The translations under genes were made by a program, and so were the position numbers. The notes beneath the pieces were generated by a model. It was not told the origin of the DNA. It worked only from the letters and a program-made list of their open reading frames with translations, and did not search any database. Shown in pieces: positions 36,186-50,008 of a stretch of 64,000 nt of DNA; position 1 is the stretch's first letter, and each line of letters begins with the position of its first letter. Origin of the DNA: Kocuria turfanensis (lineage in GTDB: Bacteria; Actinomycetota; Actinomycetes; Actinomycetales; Micrococcaceae). The stretch spans positions 558,001 through 622,000 of the forward strand of contig NZ_CP014480.1 of NCBI RefSeq assembly GCF_001580365.1. Direction: 5' to 3'.

Positions 36186-36725
36186 TCACAGGTCCTGGAG
36201 GTCCCCGGGCTCCCGCCCCGGCTCCTCCGGGGCGGCGTCGGCGGCGTCACCGGCGCCGTTGACCGGGTTGTCCTCGCCGCTGCCGGGCAGGTCGCCCAGC
36301 GGCTCGAGCGGGGTGCTGGACTCGCCCGCGGAGAAGTCCACGGTCGCGTCGTCGGAGAACGCCGTGCCGGTGGAGAAGTCCTCCTCCGTGCCCTGGGCGA
36401 AGAAGTCGGCGCCGAAGACGTCGGCGGCGAGGTCCGCCTCGGTGGTGAGCTGGCCGTTCTCGGCGAAGCCGGCGTGCTCGACCGGGCGGCCCTCGATCAG
36501 GCCCGCGTCGATCTCGCGGAAGGAGATGGACAGCGGCTTCTCGTTGAGCTGCGTGTCGACGAGCGGACCGACGTACTCGAACAGCCCCTCGTGCAGCTGC
36601 GAGTAGTAGGCATTGATCTGCCGGGCACGCCGGGCGCCGAAGATCACGAGTCCGTACTTGGAGTCGGACTTCTTCAGCAGGGCGTCGATCGGCGGGTTGA
36701 TGATGCCTTCGGTGTGGGTAGACAA
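36186..36725 (-). CDS. rpoZ: RNA polymerase omega subunit with long acidic C-terminal extension
   Basis: The 179-residue protein starts at TTG 36725, supported by GGAG 8 bases upstream. Residues 1-80 are a normal omega: [51 protein letters not shown]. Actinobacterial omega proteins are usually about 85-110 residues; here about 95 further residues follow, strongly acidic and low-complexity (Asp/Glu/Gly/Ala/Pro, almost no Lys). The role is RNA polymerase assembly and stability; the tail's role is unknown. It lies between gmk and coaBC, the expected location. Confidence 0.94.
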   Translation of the reverse strand: MSTHTEGIINPPIDALLKKSDSKYGLVIFGARRARQINAYYSQLHEGLFEYVGPLVDTQLNEKPLSISFREIDAGLIEGRPVEHAGFAENGQLTTEADLAADVFGADFFAQGTEEDFSTGTAFSDDATVDFSAGESSTPLEPLGDLPGSGEDNPVNGAGDAADAAPEEPGREPGDLQDL

Positions 36726-36754
36726 GCTGTTGCTCCAAACGCGGTGGACGGGTA

Positions 36755-37348
36755 TCAGGATGCCTGCTCGGGGTCGGCCCCCATGAGCTGCACGAGTTCG
36801 GCGGCGGCCCGCTCGACGCTGTCGTTGACGACGGTGTGGTCGAACTCCGGCTCTGCCGCGAGCTCCAGTTTAGCGGTTTCGAGCCGGACCCGCTGTTCCT
36901 CGGGCGTCTCGGTGCCCCGGCCGACCAGCCGGGCGACCATCTCGTCCCAGCTGGGCGGGGCCAGGAAGACGAAGTTGGCCTCCGGCATGGTGCTGCGGAT
37001 CTGGCGCGCCCCCTGCAGGTCGATCTCCAGCAGCACGCAGCGCCCGCCCGCCAGCGCCTGCTCCACGGTGGAGCGCAGCGTGCCGTAGCGGTGGGAGTTG
37101 TGCACCACCGCCCACTCCAGCAGCTGCCCGTCCCGGGCCAGGGCGTCGAACTGCTCGTCGGAGACGAAGAAGTAGTGCACCCCGTCGACCTCTCCCGGGC
37201 GCGGGGCGCGGGTGGTCGCCGACACGGACAGCCACACCTGCGGATAGTGGTCCCGGACGTAGGTCGAGACCGTGCCCTTGCCCACGGCCGTGGGTCCGGC
37301 GAGCACGGTCAGGGACGGGCGCGCGGGGCGGGGCGCGTCGGGAGTCAC
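36755..37348 (-). CDS. gmk: Guanylate kinase
   Basis: Guanylate kinase phosphorylates GMP to GDP. The 197 residues run from GTG 37348, picked because AGGAGG lies 6 bases before it; an upstream in-frame TTG at 37354 touches that site. P-loop [29 protein letters not shown] (GMP-binding) and [13 protein letters not shown] are diagnostic. It is downstream of mihF (94 bases) and upstream of rpoZ. Confidence 0.96.
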   Translation of the reverse strand: MTPDAPRPARPSLTVLAGPTAVGKGTVSTYVRDHYPQVWLSVSATTRAPRPGEVDGVHYFFVSDEQFDALARDGQLLEWAVVHNSHRYGTLRSTVEQALAGGRCVLLEIDLQGARQIRSTMPEANFVFLAPPSWDEMVARLVGRGTETPEEQRVRLETAKLELAAEPEFDHTVVNDSVERAAAELVQLMGADPEQAS

Positions 37349-37442
37349 GGGCAACCTCCTGGGAACGGGGTGGGGAACACCCCAATCTACCGGATCGAGC
37401 CCGTCCCCCGGCGCCCGCTCCCCCGGCGCCCGCCGGGCGGGC

Positions 37443-37757
37443 TCAGCGGTCGAGGTACTCGATGAGGGCCTTGCGCTGGTGCACGCCGAGCCCGCGCAGC
37501 CGCCGCGTGCGGGCGATGCCGATCTCCTCCATGATGGCGGCCGAGCGGACCTTCCCGATCCCCGGGGTGGACTCGAGCAGGTCGGAGACCTTCAGCCGGC
37601 TCACGGCCTCCTCCTGGTCGGCGCGCTCGAGGATCTGGGCCACCGTCATCCGGCGTTCGCGCAGCCCCTTCTTCACGTCGGCGCGCGCCGTCCGTGCCCG
37701 GGTGGCCTTCTCCCGCGCGGCGGCTCGCTCGTCGTCGGTCAGCGGACGCAGTGCCAT
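37443..37757 (-). CDS. mihF: Actinobacterial integration host factor (mIHF)
   Basis: This 104-residue nucleoid-associated protein, essential in mycobacteria, starts at ATG 37757 behind GAGGAGG. It is a basic helical N-terminus followed by a helix-two-turn-helix DNA-binding domain ([25 protein letters not shown]) and the [14 protein letters not shown] end. It is unrelated to proteobacterial IHF alpha/beta. It is flanked by pyrF and gmk as in other actinobacteria and has its own AT-rich promoter. Confidence 0.95.
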   Translation of the reverse strand: MALRPLTDDERAAAREKATRARTARADVKKGLRERRMTVAQILERADQEEAVSRLKVSDLLESTPGIGKVRSAAIMEEIGIARTRRLRGLGVHQRKALIEYLDR

Positions 37758-37827
37758 GTGGTTCCTCCTCGTCGCCACGGACTGCAGCCTCCGTCCCGCA
37801 GCAGGACGGCCAGCCCGTTTGCTAAAG

Positions 37828-37855
37828 AAACTACATGATTAACAATCCACCGCAA
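37828..37855 (-). promoter_or_regulatory. mihF promoter in an AT-rich island
   Basis: On the minus strand TTGCGG (37855-37850) is 16 bases from TAGTTT (37833-37828). The surrounding 37818-37850 is the most AT-rich stretch I noticed in the window. The leader to ATG 37757 is about 65 bases. Confidence 0.65.
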
Positions 37856-37941
37856 GGCGACACGACCGGGGCGTGACCAGGGGTGTCGTCGCCTCCGGCC
37901 CCCGTCGGGAGTCCGCCGGGAGCCGGAGGGACCGCTGCCGC

Positions 37942-38863
37942 TCAGCCCAGGGCCGCCGCCAGCTCCCCCGCGGAGCGCTCGATGGCCTCCCGCAGGGCGG
38001 GCACGGACGGGCCGCGGCGCAGGATCGCCCGGCTCGAGGTGGCCAGCACCTGCCCGGCAGCGGCACCGAACACGGCCGGGAGGTCCTCGGCGCGGGCGCC
38101 CTGGGCCCCGTAGCCGGGAGCCAGCAACGGCCCGCGGACCCCGGCCAGGTCGATGCCCAGCTGCGCCAGGGCGTCGCCGACCGTGGCGCCGACCACCAGC
38201 CCGCACGGGCCCAGGCCGGTGCGGGGCGCGGCGGCGGTGCCGGCAGGGGGCTCGGCACCGCCCGCGCCGGCGAGCACCCGGGCGTTCTCCGCCGCGGCCG
38301 CCGAGCACACGGCCCGGGCCACCGACCCGGCGCCCCCGACGTGCTGCACGGAGCGCCCCTCCGGGTTGGAGGTGAGCGCGAGCACGAACGTGCCGCGGCC
38401 CGTGCGCGCGGCCAGGTCCAGGGCCGGGCGCAGCGACTCGAAGCCGAGGTAGGGGCTCAGGGTCACGGCGTCCGCCGCGAGCGGGGACCCCTCCTCCAGC
38501 CACGCGGCGGCGTAGGCCTCCATCGTGGAGCCGATGTCCCCGCGCTTGGCGTCGGCCACCGTGAGCAGCCCCGCGGCGCGGGCCCGGCCGAGCAGCTCCT
38601 CGAGCACGGCGAAGCCCGCGGCCCCGTAGGACTCGTAGAGGGCCACCTGCGGCTTCACGGCCGCGGCCCGGCCGGCGGCGGCCTCGAGCACCGTCAGGGA
38701 GAAGCGGCGCAGCCCCTCCGCGGTGCGGGGCAGCCCCCACGCCTCGAGCAGCCCCGGGTGCGGGTCGATGCCCACGCACAGCGGGCCGTGGGCGTCCATC
38801 GCCCGGGCCAGCCGCGCCCCGAAGGGGGCGCGGCCGGGTGCCGGGAGCTGCGCGCCCGGGTGC

Positions 38864-38871
<8 letters not shown>
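37942..38871 (-). CDS. pyrF: Orotidine 5'-phosphate decarboxylase
   Basis: PyrF decarboxylates OMP to UMP, the last step of the pathway. The 309 residues (GTG 38871) show [34 protein letters not shown], the catalytic [17 protein letters not shown] and the phosphate-binding APGYGAQGA. It is of the longer actinobacterial type, with an Ala/Gly-rich insert after the NPEGRSVQ segment. It overlaps the carB stop by 8 bases and ends the pyr operon. Confidence 0.96.
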
Positions 38872-42184
<3,313 letters not shown>

Positions 42185-42185
42185 G

Positions 42186-43433
42186 TCAGTGCTGCCCTTC
42201 CGTGCTGGCGTCCCGGTCCGGCCGCGCGCCCTGCGCGCCGCCGGGGACGGCGTTGTCGATGGTCGGGTCGGCGCTGCCGTCCCGGTGGCTGTCCATGAGC
42301 TCGATGAACCGGCCGAAGAGGTAGGAGGCGTCGTGCGGGCCGGCGGCGGCCTCGGGGTGGTACTGCACCGAGAACGCCGGCAGGTCGCGGCAGTTGAGGC
42401 CCTCGACCACGTCGTCGTTGAGGCACACGTGGCTGACCTCCACGCGCCCGAACTCCTCCAGCGGCGCCGTGACCGGGCCCTCGAGCGGGGCGTCCACGGC
42501 GAAGCCGTGGTTGTGCGCGGTGATCTCCACGCGCCCGGTCCGGCGGTCGAGCACCGGCTGGTTGATCCCGCGGTGGCCGAAGACCAGCTTGTAGGTGCCG
42601 AAGCCCAGGGCCCGGCCCAGCAGCTGGTTGCCGAAGCAGATGCCGAAGAACGGGATCCCGGCGCGCAGCACCTGGCGCAGGGTCTCCACCTGGCGTTCGG
42701 CGGTGGCCGGGTCGCCGGGGCCGTTGGAGAAGAACACTCCGCGCGGGCGCAGGGCCCGGATCTGCTCGAAGGTCGTGTCCGCCGGCACCACGTGCACCCG
42801 CACGCCGCGCTCGGCGAACCGGTGCGGGGTCATGGACTTGATGCCGAGGTCCACGGCCACGAGCTCGTGCCGGACCTCCCCCTCCCAGCCGTGCTCGGCG
42901 GGCTCCACCACGTAGGCCTCGGTCACCGAGACCGTCTCGGCGAGCCTGCGGCCCTCCATCCGCTCGGCCGCGGCCACCGCGGCCACGAGCTCCGGCTCGG
43001 GCCGGAGGGCGGCGTCCCCGGAGAAGATGCCGCCGCGCATCGCGCCGCGGTCGCGCAGGTGGCGGGTGACCGCCCGGGTGTCGACGTCCTGGATGCCGAC
43101 GACGCCCTGGGCGCGCAGCTGCTCGTCGAGGGAGCCCTCGGAGCGCCAGTTGGACGGGCGGCGGGCGGCGTCGCGCACCACGTAGCCGGACACCCAGATC
43201 CGGCGGGACTCGGCGTCGGCGGCGTTGACGCCGGTGTTGCCGATGTGCGGGGCGGTCTGCACGACCAGCTGGCCGGCGTAGGAGGGGTCGGTGATGGTCT
43301 CCTGGTAGCCGGTCATGCCGGTGGAGAAGACCGCCTCGCCGAGGGCGGTGCCGAGGGCGCCGTAGGCGCGGCCGCGGAAGACGCGGCCGTCCTCCAGCAC
43401 CAGCACGGCGGGTTCGGTGGTGATCGAGCTCAA
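42186..43433 (-). CDS. carA: Carbamoyl-phosphate synthase small subunit
   Basis: This glutamine amidotransferase subunit feeds ammonia to CarB. CarA N-domain: [18 protein letters not shown] and [20 protein letters not shown]. GATase domain: nucleophile in [12 protein letters not shown], His/Glu in [12 protein letters not shown] favour TTG 43433 (415 residues) because GAGGA sits 6-7 bases upstream; GTG 43445 (four residues longer) has no ribosome binding site. A hydrophilic C-terminal tail of about 35 residues follows the catalytic domain. Confidence 0.95.
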   Translation of the reverse strand: MSSITTEPAVLVLEDGRVFRGRAYGALGTALGEAVFSTGMTGYQETITDPSYAGQLVVQTAPHIGNTGVNAADAESRRIWVSGYVVRDAARRPSNWRSEGSLDEQLRAQGVVGIQDVDTRAVTRHLRDRGAMRGGIFSGDAALRPEPELVAAVAAAERMEGRRLAETVSVTEAYVVEPAEHGWEGEVRHELVAVDLGIKSMTPHRFAERGVRVHVVPADTTFEQIRALRPRGVFFSNGPGDPATAERQVETLRQVLRAGIPFFGICFGNQLLGRALGFGTYKLVFGHRGINQPVLDRRTGRVEITAHNHGFAVDAPLEGPVTAPLEEFGRVEVSHVCLNDDVVEGLNCRDLPAFSVQYHPEAAAGPHDASYLFGRFIELMDSHRDGSADPTIDNAVPGGAQGARPDRDASTEGQH

Positions 43434-43499
43434 GGTCGTCCTCACGTTCGTGTCTGCGGGTCGGGAAGTTGCGGGCGGCTGCGGGCAGCCGCGGGGAGG

Positions 43500-44003
43500 T
43501 CAGGAGCGCGCTGCGGGGGCGATCGCCTCCACCTCGGCGAGCAGGCGCCGCTTGTCCTCGGCGCGCTGGGTGCGGAACCCGGTGTCCACCACGGTGCCGC
43601 CCAGGGACCAGGTCAGCACGGCCAGTCCGTCCTTCTCGACGAACTTCCCGACCATGCCGGAGGAGGTGCCCACGGCCACGACGTCGGCGGCCGGCACGAA
43701 CAGCGGGGCCGCGCCCTGCCGCTCGAAGAGCACGCCCTCGTCCAGGACGAGGGCCCGCGCCCGGGCGCGGACGCCCAGCCCGTGGGCGGCGATCCGCTCG
43801 AGCGGGGCGCCGGTCTCGGTGGTGGCCACGTACATGCCCGGCACGGCCAGCCGCGGCTCGCGCTCCTCGGCGCCGGCCGGCGGGGCCGGCGGCGCCGGGA
43901 TCCCGGACTGGCGTCGCACGCGCCCGGCCCAGCCCCGGCGGATCAGGGCGAAGAGCACGGCGAGCAGGAGCAGCGTGCCGAGCACGGTGGTGAGCTGGTC
44001 CAT
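43500..44003 (-). CDS. PH-like domain membrane protein of the pyr operon
   Basis: This 167-residue protein starts at ATG 44003. A single N-terminal membrane segment (LTTVLGTLLLLAVLFALI) is followed by a Pro/Ala linker and a compact beta-rich domain (GMYVATTETGAPLERIAAHGL onward), resembling the PH-like domain proteins encoded between pyrC and carA in many actinobacteria. No catalytic residues are evident. Its conserved place in the pyr operon suggests a link to pyrimidine synthesis at the membrane, which is unproven. Confidence 0.8.
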   Translation of the reverse strand: MDQLTTVLGTLLLLAVLFALIRRGWAGRVRRQSGIPAPPAPPAGAEEREPRLAVPGMYVATTETGAPLERIAAHGLGVRARARALVLDEGVLFERQGAAPLFVPAADVVAVGTSSGMVGKFVEKDGLAVLTWSLGGTVVDTGFRTQRAEDKRRLLAEVEAIAPAARS

Positions 44004-44056
44004 GGGGCGGGGGCCTCCGGGCGGTGGAAGGGGTGGACGGGGCGGGGTGCGGTGGC

Positions 44057-45364
44057 TCAGGCGCGCGGCGAGGGGCTGTTCAGCGCGCCGTCCAGGACCG
44101 TGGGATGGCCGCGGAAGAAGGTGGCGCGCACCGCGCCGGGCAGCTCCATCCCGCGGTAGGGGCTGTTGCGGCCCTTCGAGGCGTGCCGGGCCGGATCGAC
44201 CACGGTGGTCGCCGCCGGGTCCCACAGCACGATGTTCGCCGGCTCGCCCTCCGCGAGGGGCCGGCCCTGACCGGACAGGCGCCCGATCCGGGCCGGGGTC
44301 GCGGAGGTGATCCGGGCGACGTCGCGCCAGGTCAGCAGGCCGGTGTCCACGAGGGTGTGCTGCACCACGGACAGGGCGGTCTCCAGCCCGGTCATCCCGT
44401 TGGCCGCGCACGACCACTCGCACTCCTTGTCCTCGGCCGGGTGCGGGGCGTGGTCGGTGCCGATGACGTCGATGGTGCCGTCGGCCACGGCCGCCCGCAG
44501 CGCGTGCACGTCCTCGTCGGTGCGCAGCGGCGGGTTGACCTTGAAGACGGGGTCGAAGCTGCGGACCCGCTCGTCGGTGAGCAGCAGGTGGTGGGGAGTG
44601 GCCTCGGCGGTGACGTCGATGCCGCGCTGCTTGGCCCAGCGCACGATGTCCACCGAGCCGCGGGTGGAGAGGTGGCAGATGTGCACCCGGGAGCCCACGT
44701 GCTCGGCGAGCAGCACGTCGCGGGCGATGATCGCCTCCTCGGCCACCGCCGGCCAGCCGGTCAGCCCCAGCTCGGCGGAGACGGCGCCCTCGTTCATCTG
44801 GGCGCCCTCCGTGAGCCGCGGCTCCTGCGCGTGCTGGGCCACGACGCCGTCGAAGCCCTTGACGTACTCCAGGGCCCGGCGCATCAGCACCGGGTCGTGC
44901 ACGCACATGCCGTCGTCGGAGAAGACCCGCACCGCGGCGCGGGAGTCGGCCATCGCCTTGATCTCCGACAGCCGCTCGCCCTGCAGGCCCACGGTCACGG
45001 CCCCGACCGGGCGGACGTCCACCCAGCCGGCGGCCCGGCCCAGTTCGTGGACCTGCTCGACGACCCCGGCGGTGTCGGCCACGGGGTCGGAGTTGGCCAT
45101 GGCGAACACGGCGGTGTAGCCCCCCAGCGCGGCGGCCCGGGTGCCCGTCTGCACCGTCTCGGCGTCCTCGCGGCCGGGCTCGCGCAGGTGGGTGTGGATG
45201 TCCACGAGCCCGGGCAGGGCCACCAGCCCGGTGCCGTCGACGACCTGCACGCCCTCCGGGGCGGCGGAGCCGGGTCCCACGCGCCGGATCAGGCCGTCCT
45301 CGACGAGGAGGTCGGCCGGCTGCTCGCCGTACGGCCGGGCGCCCTGGATGAGGTACGAGGTCAT
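44057..45364 (-). CDS. pyrC: Dihydroorotase
   Basis: PyrC cyclises carbamoyl-aspartate to dihydroorotate. This 435-residue amidohydrolase has the metal-binding [34 protein letters not shown] and the catalytic [12 protein letters not shown] 45364 overlaps the pyrB stop (ATGA), so the two are translationally coupled. It is the class I type typical of actinobacteria and Gram-positives. Confidence 0.97.
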   Translation of the reverse strand: MTSYLIQGARPYGEQPADLLVEDGLIRRVGPGSAAPEGVQVVDGTGLVALPGLVDIHTHLREPGREDAETVQTGTRAAALGGYTAVFAMANSDPVADTAGVVEQVHELGRAAGWVDVRPVGAVTVGLQGERLSEIKAMADSRAAVRVFSDDGMCVHDPVLMRRALEYVKGFDGVVAQHAQEPRLTEGAQMNEGAVSAELGLTGWPAVAEEAIIARDVLLAEHVGSRVHICHLSTRGSVDIVRWAKQRGIDVTAEATPHHLLLTDERVRSFDPVFKVNPPLRTDEDVHALRAAVADGTIDVIGTDHAPHPAEDKECEWSCAANGMTGLETALSVVQHTLVDTGLLTWRDVARITSATPARIGRLSGQGRPLAEGEPANIVLWDPAATTVVDPARHASKGRNSPYRGMELPGAVRATFFRGHPTVLDGALNSPSPRA

Positions 45365-46368
45365 GGGATGAGAACTCCTGGGGATGCGGGGGTGGAGGGG
45401 GCGTCGAGGTCGTCGCCGGCCAGCAGCAGGTAGAGCACCGACATCCGCACGGAGACGCCGTTGCGGACCTGGTCCAGGACCGTGGAGCGCGGGGAGTCGG
45501 CCGCGGCGGAGGAGATCTCCAGGCCGCGGTTCATCGGCCCCGGGTGCATGATCGCCGTGGGCGCCCCGGCGGCGTCCAGGGCCGCGACGCGCTCGGGGGT
45601 CAGGCCCCACTCGCGGGCGTACTCCTGGGCGGTGGGGAAGAAGGCCGCGTGCATCCGCTCGCGCTGCACGCGCAGCATCATCACCGCGTCCGGGGCCGGG
45701 TCCAGCGCCTGGTCGAGGGAGTAGACGACCTCGCACGGCCAGTCGGTGATGCCCACCGGCAGCAGCGTGGGCGGGGCCACGAACGTGACCCGGGCGCCGA
45801 GGGTGGTGAACAGCCACAGGTCGGAGCGGGCGACGCGGGAGTGCAGGACGTCACCGACGATCACCACGTGCATGCCCTCGAGGTCGAGCCCGCGGGTGCT
45901 CTCCCGGCCCTCGGTGCGGGCCCGGTGCTGGCGCAGCGTCATGGCGTCGAGCAGGGCCTGGGTGGGGTGCTCGTGCGTGCCGTCGCCGGCGTTGACCACC
46001 GCGGCGTCGATCCAGTCCGAGGCGGCCAGCTGCTGCGGGGAGCCCGAGGCCGAGTGCCGGATGACCACCGCGTCGGCGCTCATCGCCGCCAGCGTCTGGG
46101 CCGTGTCCTTCAGCGACTCGCCCTTGGAGACGGAGGAGCCCTTGGCGGAGAAGTTGATGACGTCCGCGGAGAGCCGCTTGGCGGCCGTCTCGAAGGAGAT
46201 CCGGGTGCGGGTCGAGTCCTCGAAGAAGAGGTTGACCACGGTGCGCCCGCGCAGCGCCGGCAGCTTCTTCACCGACCGGTGGCCCACCTCCGCCATCTGG
46301 TCGGCGGTGTCGAGCACGGTCAGGGCGGCGGCGTGGGAGAGGTCCCGGGTGGACAGCAGGTGCCTCAT
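45361..46368 (-). CDS. pyrB: Aspartate carbamoyltransferase catalytic subunit
   Basis: PyrB condenses carbamoyl phosphate with aspartate. The 335 residues contain the carbamoyl-phosphate site [13 protein letters not shown], the [14 protein letters not shown] motif and the C-terminal [11 protein letters not shown]. No pyrI regulatory subunit is present, as expected for this group. ATG 46368 overlaps the pyrR stop (ATGA). Confidence 0.97.
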   Translation of the reverse strand: MRHLLSTRDLSHAAALTVLDTADQMAEVGHRSVKKLPALRGRTVVNLFFEDSTRTRISFETAAKRLSADVINFSAKGSSVSKGESLKDTAQTLAAMSADAVVIRHSASGSPQQLAASDWIDAAVVNAGDGTHEHPTQALLDAMTLRQHRARTEGRESTRGLDLEGMHVVIVGDVLHSRVARSDLWLFTTLGARVTFVAPPTLLPVGITDWPCEVVYSLDQALDPAPDAVMMLRVQRERMHAAFFPTAQEYAREWGLTPERVAALDAAGAPTAIMHPGPMNRGLEISSAAADSPRSTVLDQVRNGVSVRMSVLYLLLAGDDLDAPSTPASPGVLIP

Positions 46369-46988
46369 GCGCGGACCGCCGGCACGGGGGTCTCGATGAC
46401 CACGCAGTCGGCGTGCTCGGCCGGGCGCGGGTCGGGGTCGGTCTCGGCGAGGCGGACCCGGACCTTCTCCTGGGAGGAGGTGGGCAGGTTCTTGCCCACG
46501 TGGTCGGCGCGGATGGGCAGCTCCCGGTGGCCGCGGTCCACCAGCACGGCGAGGCGGACCACGCGGGGCCGGCCGACGTCGACGAGGGCGTCGAGGGCGG
46601 CGCGCACGGTGCGCCCGGAGTAGAGCACGTCGTCGACGAGCACCACGGTGCGCCCGTCGATGCCCTGGACCGGGATGCGGGTGGGCTGCGGGGCGCGGGC
46701 GGGGTTCTTGCGCAGGTCGTCGCGGAACATCGTCACGTCGAGCTGGCCGAGGCTCGCGGCGGCGTCGAAGCCGGGGTCGGTCGCGGCGATCTTGGCGGCG
46801 ATCCGCTGGGCCAGCGGATAGCCGCGGCGCGGGATGCCGAGCAGGACGAGGTCCGAGCTGCCCTTGTTGGCCTCGAGGATCTCGTGGGCGATGCGCGTGA
46901 GCGCGCGGTCGATGTCGGCTGCCGAGAGGATGACGCGCGCGGGTGCGGGTCCCGTCGAGGGACCGTCCGCGGAGGTGTCGTCGATCAT
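46365..46988 (-). CDS. pyrR: PyrR, pyrimidine operon RNA-binding regulator / uracil phosphoribosyltransferase
   Basis: The 207 residues carry the PRPP-binding motif [18 protein letters not shown] and the conserved [10 protein letters not shown] and [16 protein letters not shown] segments. PyrR binds a conserved RNA loop when UMP is plentiful and reduces expression of the pyr genes; some members also convert uracil to UMP. AAGGAGG lies 8 bases before ATG 46988, and a PyrR-loop motif sits 5 bases further upstream. It is the first gene of pyrR-B-C-PH-carA-carB-pyrF. Confidence 0.97.
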   Translation of the reverse strand: MIDDTSADGPSTGPAPARVILSAADIDRALTRIAHEILEANKGSSDLVLLGIPRRGYPLAQRIAAKIAATDPGFDAAASLGQLDVTMFRDDLRKNPARAPQPTRIPVQGIDGRTVVLVDDVLYSGRTVRAALDALVDVGRPRVVRLAVLVDRGHRELPIRADHVGKNLPTSSQEKVRVRLAETDPDPRPAEHADCVVIETPVPAVRA

Positions 46989-47007
46989 GGGTGCCGCCTC
47001 CTTCCCC

Positions 47008-47018
47008 GCCTCACAGGA
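47008..47018 (-). promoter_or_regulatory. PyrR RNA-binding loop motif in the pyrR leader
   Basis: The minus-strand leader reads UCCUGUGAGGC, fitting the core UCCNGNGAGGY of the PyrR-binding consensus. It is flanked by CCG and CGG, which can close a short stem with the motif in the loop. The AAGGAGG ribosome binding site (46997-47003) begins 5 bases downstream, so bound PyrR could block ribosome access. A TAGTTT -10 box lies at 47046-47051, giving a leader of about 50 bases. No intrinsic terminator is seen, so translational control is likelier than attenuation. Confidence 0.7.
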
Positions 47019-47045
47019 CGGACTTAAAGGTTGCTTGCTCGCCCC

Positions 47046-47051
47046 AAACTA
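47046..47051 (-). promoter_or_regulatory. Putative pyr operon -10 box (TAGTTT)
   Basis: It lies on the minus strand about 58 bases upstream of the pyrR ATG, just upstream of the PyrR-loop motif; no clear -35. Confidence 0.5.
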
Positions 47052-47157
47052 GCACAGCGCGCCGGAGCCGGAGGGCCGCCGGCCTCCGCGCACCGGCCCT
47101 GACGTGGGCAGTCTCACAGGCGGCGCCGCCCCCCGGGGCCCGTCCCGCGTCCCGGTG

Positions 47158-47946
47158 CTACCGGTGGTCGGCCCGCTCCCACCAGAGCGCGGTGGCGGCG
47201 GCCGAGCCGAGGGCCACGAGCACGACGCCCAGGAGGCCGGCCCAGCCGACCCCGGACCGGTCGGGCCCGGCCGCCCCGGCCAGCAGGGCCGGCACCGCCC
47301 ACGGGAACCACCCGCCGTGACCGACGGCCGCCAGCACCTGGGCCAGCAGGACGGTCAGGAACAGCACGCCGACGGCGGGCAGGTAGCCGCGTCCCACGCT
47401 GGCGGCCAGACCGTAGCCGGCCGCCAGCCCGGCGGTCAGCAGGCCGGCGCCCAGGACCGTCCCGGCGCCGCGGGCGGCCGTCGCCGCGGACCAGCCGGGC
47501 AGCCCGAGCAGCGCGCCCAGCCCCAGCACGAGCGCGACGAGGAGCAGCGTGAGCAGCGCGCACCACACGAGGCCCAGGAGCAGCTTGGCCAGCACCACGG
47601 CCGTGCGGGAGGTGGGCACGGCCAGCAGGTCGGTGACGGTGCGGTCGGAGAACTCCCGGCCGAAGAGCCAGATGGCCGCGGTGCCGAAGATCAGCAGCCC
47701 GCCCACGGCGGCCGTCTGGGCGGCCAGGGAGAAGTACCCGGGCCAGTCGGCGGTGCCGCCGGCGAGCTGAACCTTGGCGCCGAGCAGTCCCAGGGTCCGG
47801 GCCCGGTCCGGGTCCTGGAGCACGAACATGAAGAAGGCGCCGACCAGCCCGGCCAGGACCGTGGCCCCCGCGGTGGCCCAGGGCACCCGGGAGCGGCGCA
47901 GCTTGAGGGCCTCCGCGTGCAGGGCCGCGGCCAGGTCACCGCGCAC
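47158..47946 (-). CDS. ABC-2 type transporter permease
   Basis: The 262 residues have about six hydrophobic segments, beginning VPWATAGATVLAGLVGAFFMFVL, with the FGREFSDRTVTDLLAVPTSR loop between helices 2 and 3 that is typical of ABC-2 permeases of the bacteriocin-immunity/antibiotic-export kind. The GTG start overlaps the ATPase gene by 11 bases. With its partner it would form a small exporter. The substrate is unknown and there is no linked regulator or biosynthetic gene. Confidence 0.85.
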   Translation of the reverse strand: MRGDLAAALHAEALKLRRSRVPWATAGATVLAGLVGAFFMFVLQDPDRARTLGLLGAKVQLAGGTADWPGYFSLAAQTAAVGGLLIFGTAAIWLFGREFSDRTVTDLLAVPTSRTAVVLAKLLLGLVWCALLTLLLVALVLGLGALLGLPGWSAATAARGAGTVLGAGLLTAGLAAGYGLAASVGRGYLPAVGVLFLTVLLAQVLAAVGHGGWFPWAVPALLAGAAGPDRSGVGWAGLLGVVLVALGSAAATALWWERADHR

Positions 47947-48880
47947 GGGGTCCCTCCCCGGCTCCGGGCGCCCCGGGGGGCGCCTGCACCAAGCGCAGGA
48001 AGTGGCTCTCGAGGTCCTCCCGGACCTCCGTGAGCCCGGTGAGGGCCACCCCGGCGTGCACGAGCGCGGCCGCCACGTCCTCCGGCCGGCTCGTCGCCCG
48101 GTCCCCGGCGAGCACCACGACTCCCGCCCGGCGGCGGGCGGGGAAGCCCGCGGCGGCCAGGACCTCCACGGCGCGGTCGTCGTCGCGCGTGGTGAGCTCG
48201 AGGTGACGGTGCACCCGCTCGGGCAGGCAGCGGGTGGGGAACTCCTCCAGCAGCCGGCCCCGGTGCAGCACCCCGACCCGGGTGGCCAGGCGGGCGACCT
48301 CGCCCAGCAGGTGGCTGGAGAGCAGGACCGTGGTCCCGTGCCGGCGGGCCAGGTCCGTCAGGAGAGTGCGGACCTCCACCACGCCGGCCGGGTCCAGGCC
48401 GTTGACCGGCTCGTCGAGCACCAGCACGGACGGCCGGTGCAGCACCGCCCGGGCCAGGGCCAGTCGCTGCCGGTTGCCCTGGGAGAGCTCGCGGGCGCGG
48501 CGGTCGGCGTGCTCGCCGAGGCCGAAGAGCTCCACCGCGTCCCCGACCGCGTGCGGGGCGCGCACCCGGTGCAGGCGCCGGGCGACCTCCAGGTTCTCGC
48601 GCACGGTCAGCTCCGGGTAGGCGGTGGCGGCCTCCACCAGATAGCCCACCCCCGCCCGGGCCGAGCGCTCGCGGGGCCCGCGGCCCAGGACGGTGACCGA
48701 ACCGGCACCGGGGCGGACCATGCCCAGGACCATCCGCATCAGCGTGGTCTTCCCGGCGCCGTTGAGCCCCAGCAGCGCGTAGATCTCCCCCGCCCGCACC
48801 TCGAGGTCGACGCCCTGCACGGCCGGCACGGGACCGTAGTGCTTCGACAGGCTCCGCAGGCGGAGCGCCGGAGCCGTCAT
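47936..48880 (-). CDS. ABC transporter ATP-binding protein
   Basis: This 314-residue ATPase has Walker A GLNGAGKTT, a Q-loop region, signature LSQGNRQRLALARA, Walker B VLVLDEPVNGLDPAG and the switch His in LLSSHLL. The C-terminal ~95 residues form the extra domain common to DrrA/CcmA-type exporter ATPases. It pairs with the overlapping permease gene. There is no clear promoter; the start is an ATG at 48880. Confidence 0.92.
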   Translation of the reverse strand: MTAPALRLRSLSKHYGPVPAVQGVDLEVRAGEIYALLGLNGAGKTTLMRMVLGMVRPGAGSVTVLGRGPRERSARAGVGYLVEAATAYPELTVRENLEVARRLHRVRAPHAVGDAVELFGLGEHADRRARELSQGNRQRLALARAVLHRPSVLVLDEPVNGLDPAGVVEVRTLLTDLARRHGTTVLLSSHLLGEVARLATRVGVLHRGRLLEEFPTRCLPERVHRHLELTTRDDDRAVEVLAAAGFPARRRAGVVVLAGDRATSRPEDVAAALVHAGVALTGLTEVREDLESHFLRLVQAPPGAPGAGEGPRAR

Positions 48881-48954
48881 GGCAGCCTCCCGTGCTCGTC
48901 CTGCCAGGATCGTAGCGCGCCCGGGGCGGGCCGGTCAGGGCCCGCGACGACGGA

Positions 48955-48992
48955 CACCCCGTCCCGCCCGGGGGTCCGGGCGGGACGGGGTG
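48955..48992 (-). terminator. Terminator of the aro-efp-nusB transcript
   Basis: CACCCCGTCCCGCCCG, 6-base loop, CGGGCGGGACGGGGTG: a perfect 16-bp stem 22 bases after the nusB stop. It is among the strongest hairpins in the window. Confidence 0.85.
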
Positions 48993-49014
48993 CCGGCCGG
49001 CGGCGGGGCCGGCC

Positions 49015-49421
49015 TCAGCCGAGCAGCGTCGGCTTCATCTTCTGCAGCCGGCCGAGCAGGCCGTTGACGAAGCGCGGGGAGTCGTCCCCGCCGAGGTCCT
49101 TGGCCAGGCTCACGGACTCGGCCACGGCGACGCCGTCGGGGACGTCGTCGTTGAACAGCAGCTCCCAGGCCCCCACGCGCAGGACGTTGCGGTCCACGGC
49201 GGGCATCCGCTCCAGCGTCCAGCCCTGGGAGTAGGTCTCGAGGTACTCGTCGAGCTCGCCGCGGCGCATGGTCACCCCGAGCACCAGCTCCTCGGCGTAC
49301 GGGGAGACGAGCGCGTCGCTGTGCAGCCGGCGCCGCTCCATGACCTCACGGGCGTTCTCCCCGCGCTGCTCGGCCTCGAAGAGGATCTCCACGGCGCGGC
49401 GGCGCGCCTTGCCCCGGGCGC

Positions 49422-49425
<4 letters not shown>
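49015..49425 (-). CDS. nusB: Transcription antitermination factor NusB
   Basis: The 136-residue all-helical RNA-binding protein works with NusE/S10 in rRNA antitermination. [20 protein letters not shown] at the N-terminus and the C-terminal [20 protein letters not shown] and [10 protein letters not shown] are the NusB hallmarks. GTG 49425 overlaps the efp stop (GTGA). efp-nusB is the conserved order. Confidence 0.97.
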
Positions 49426-49985
<560 letters not shown>

Positions 49986-50008
49986 AGGTTCTCTCTCTGG
50001 TCAGTCCG

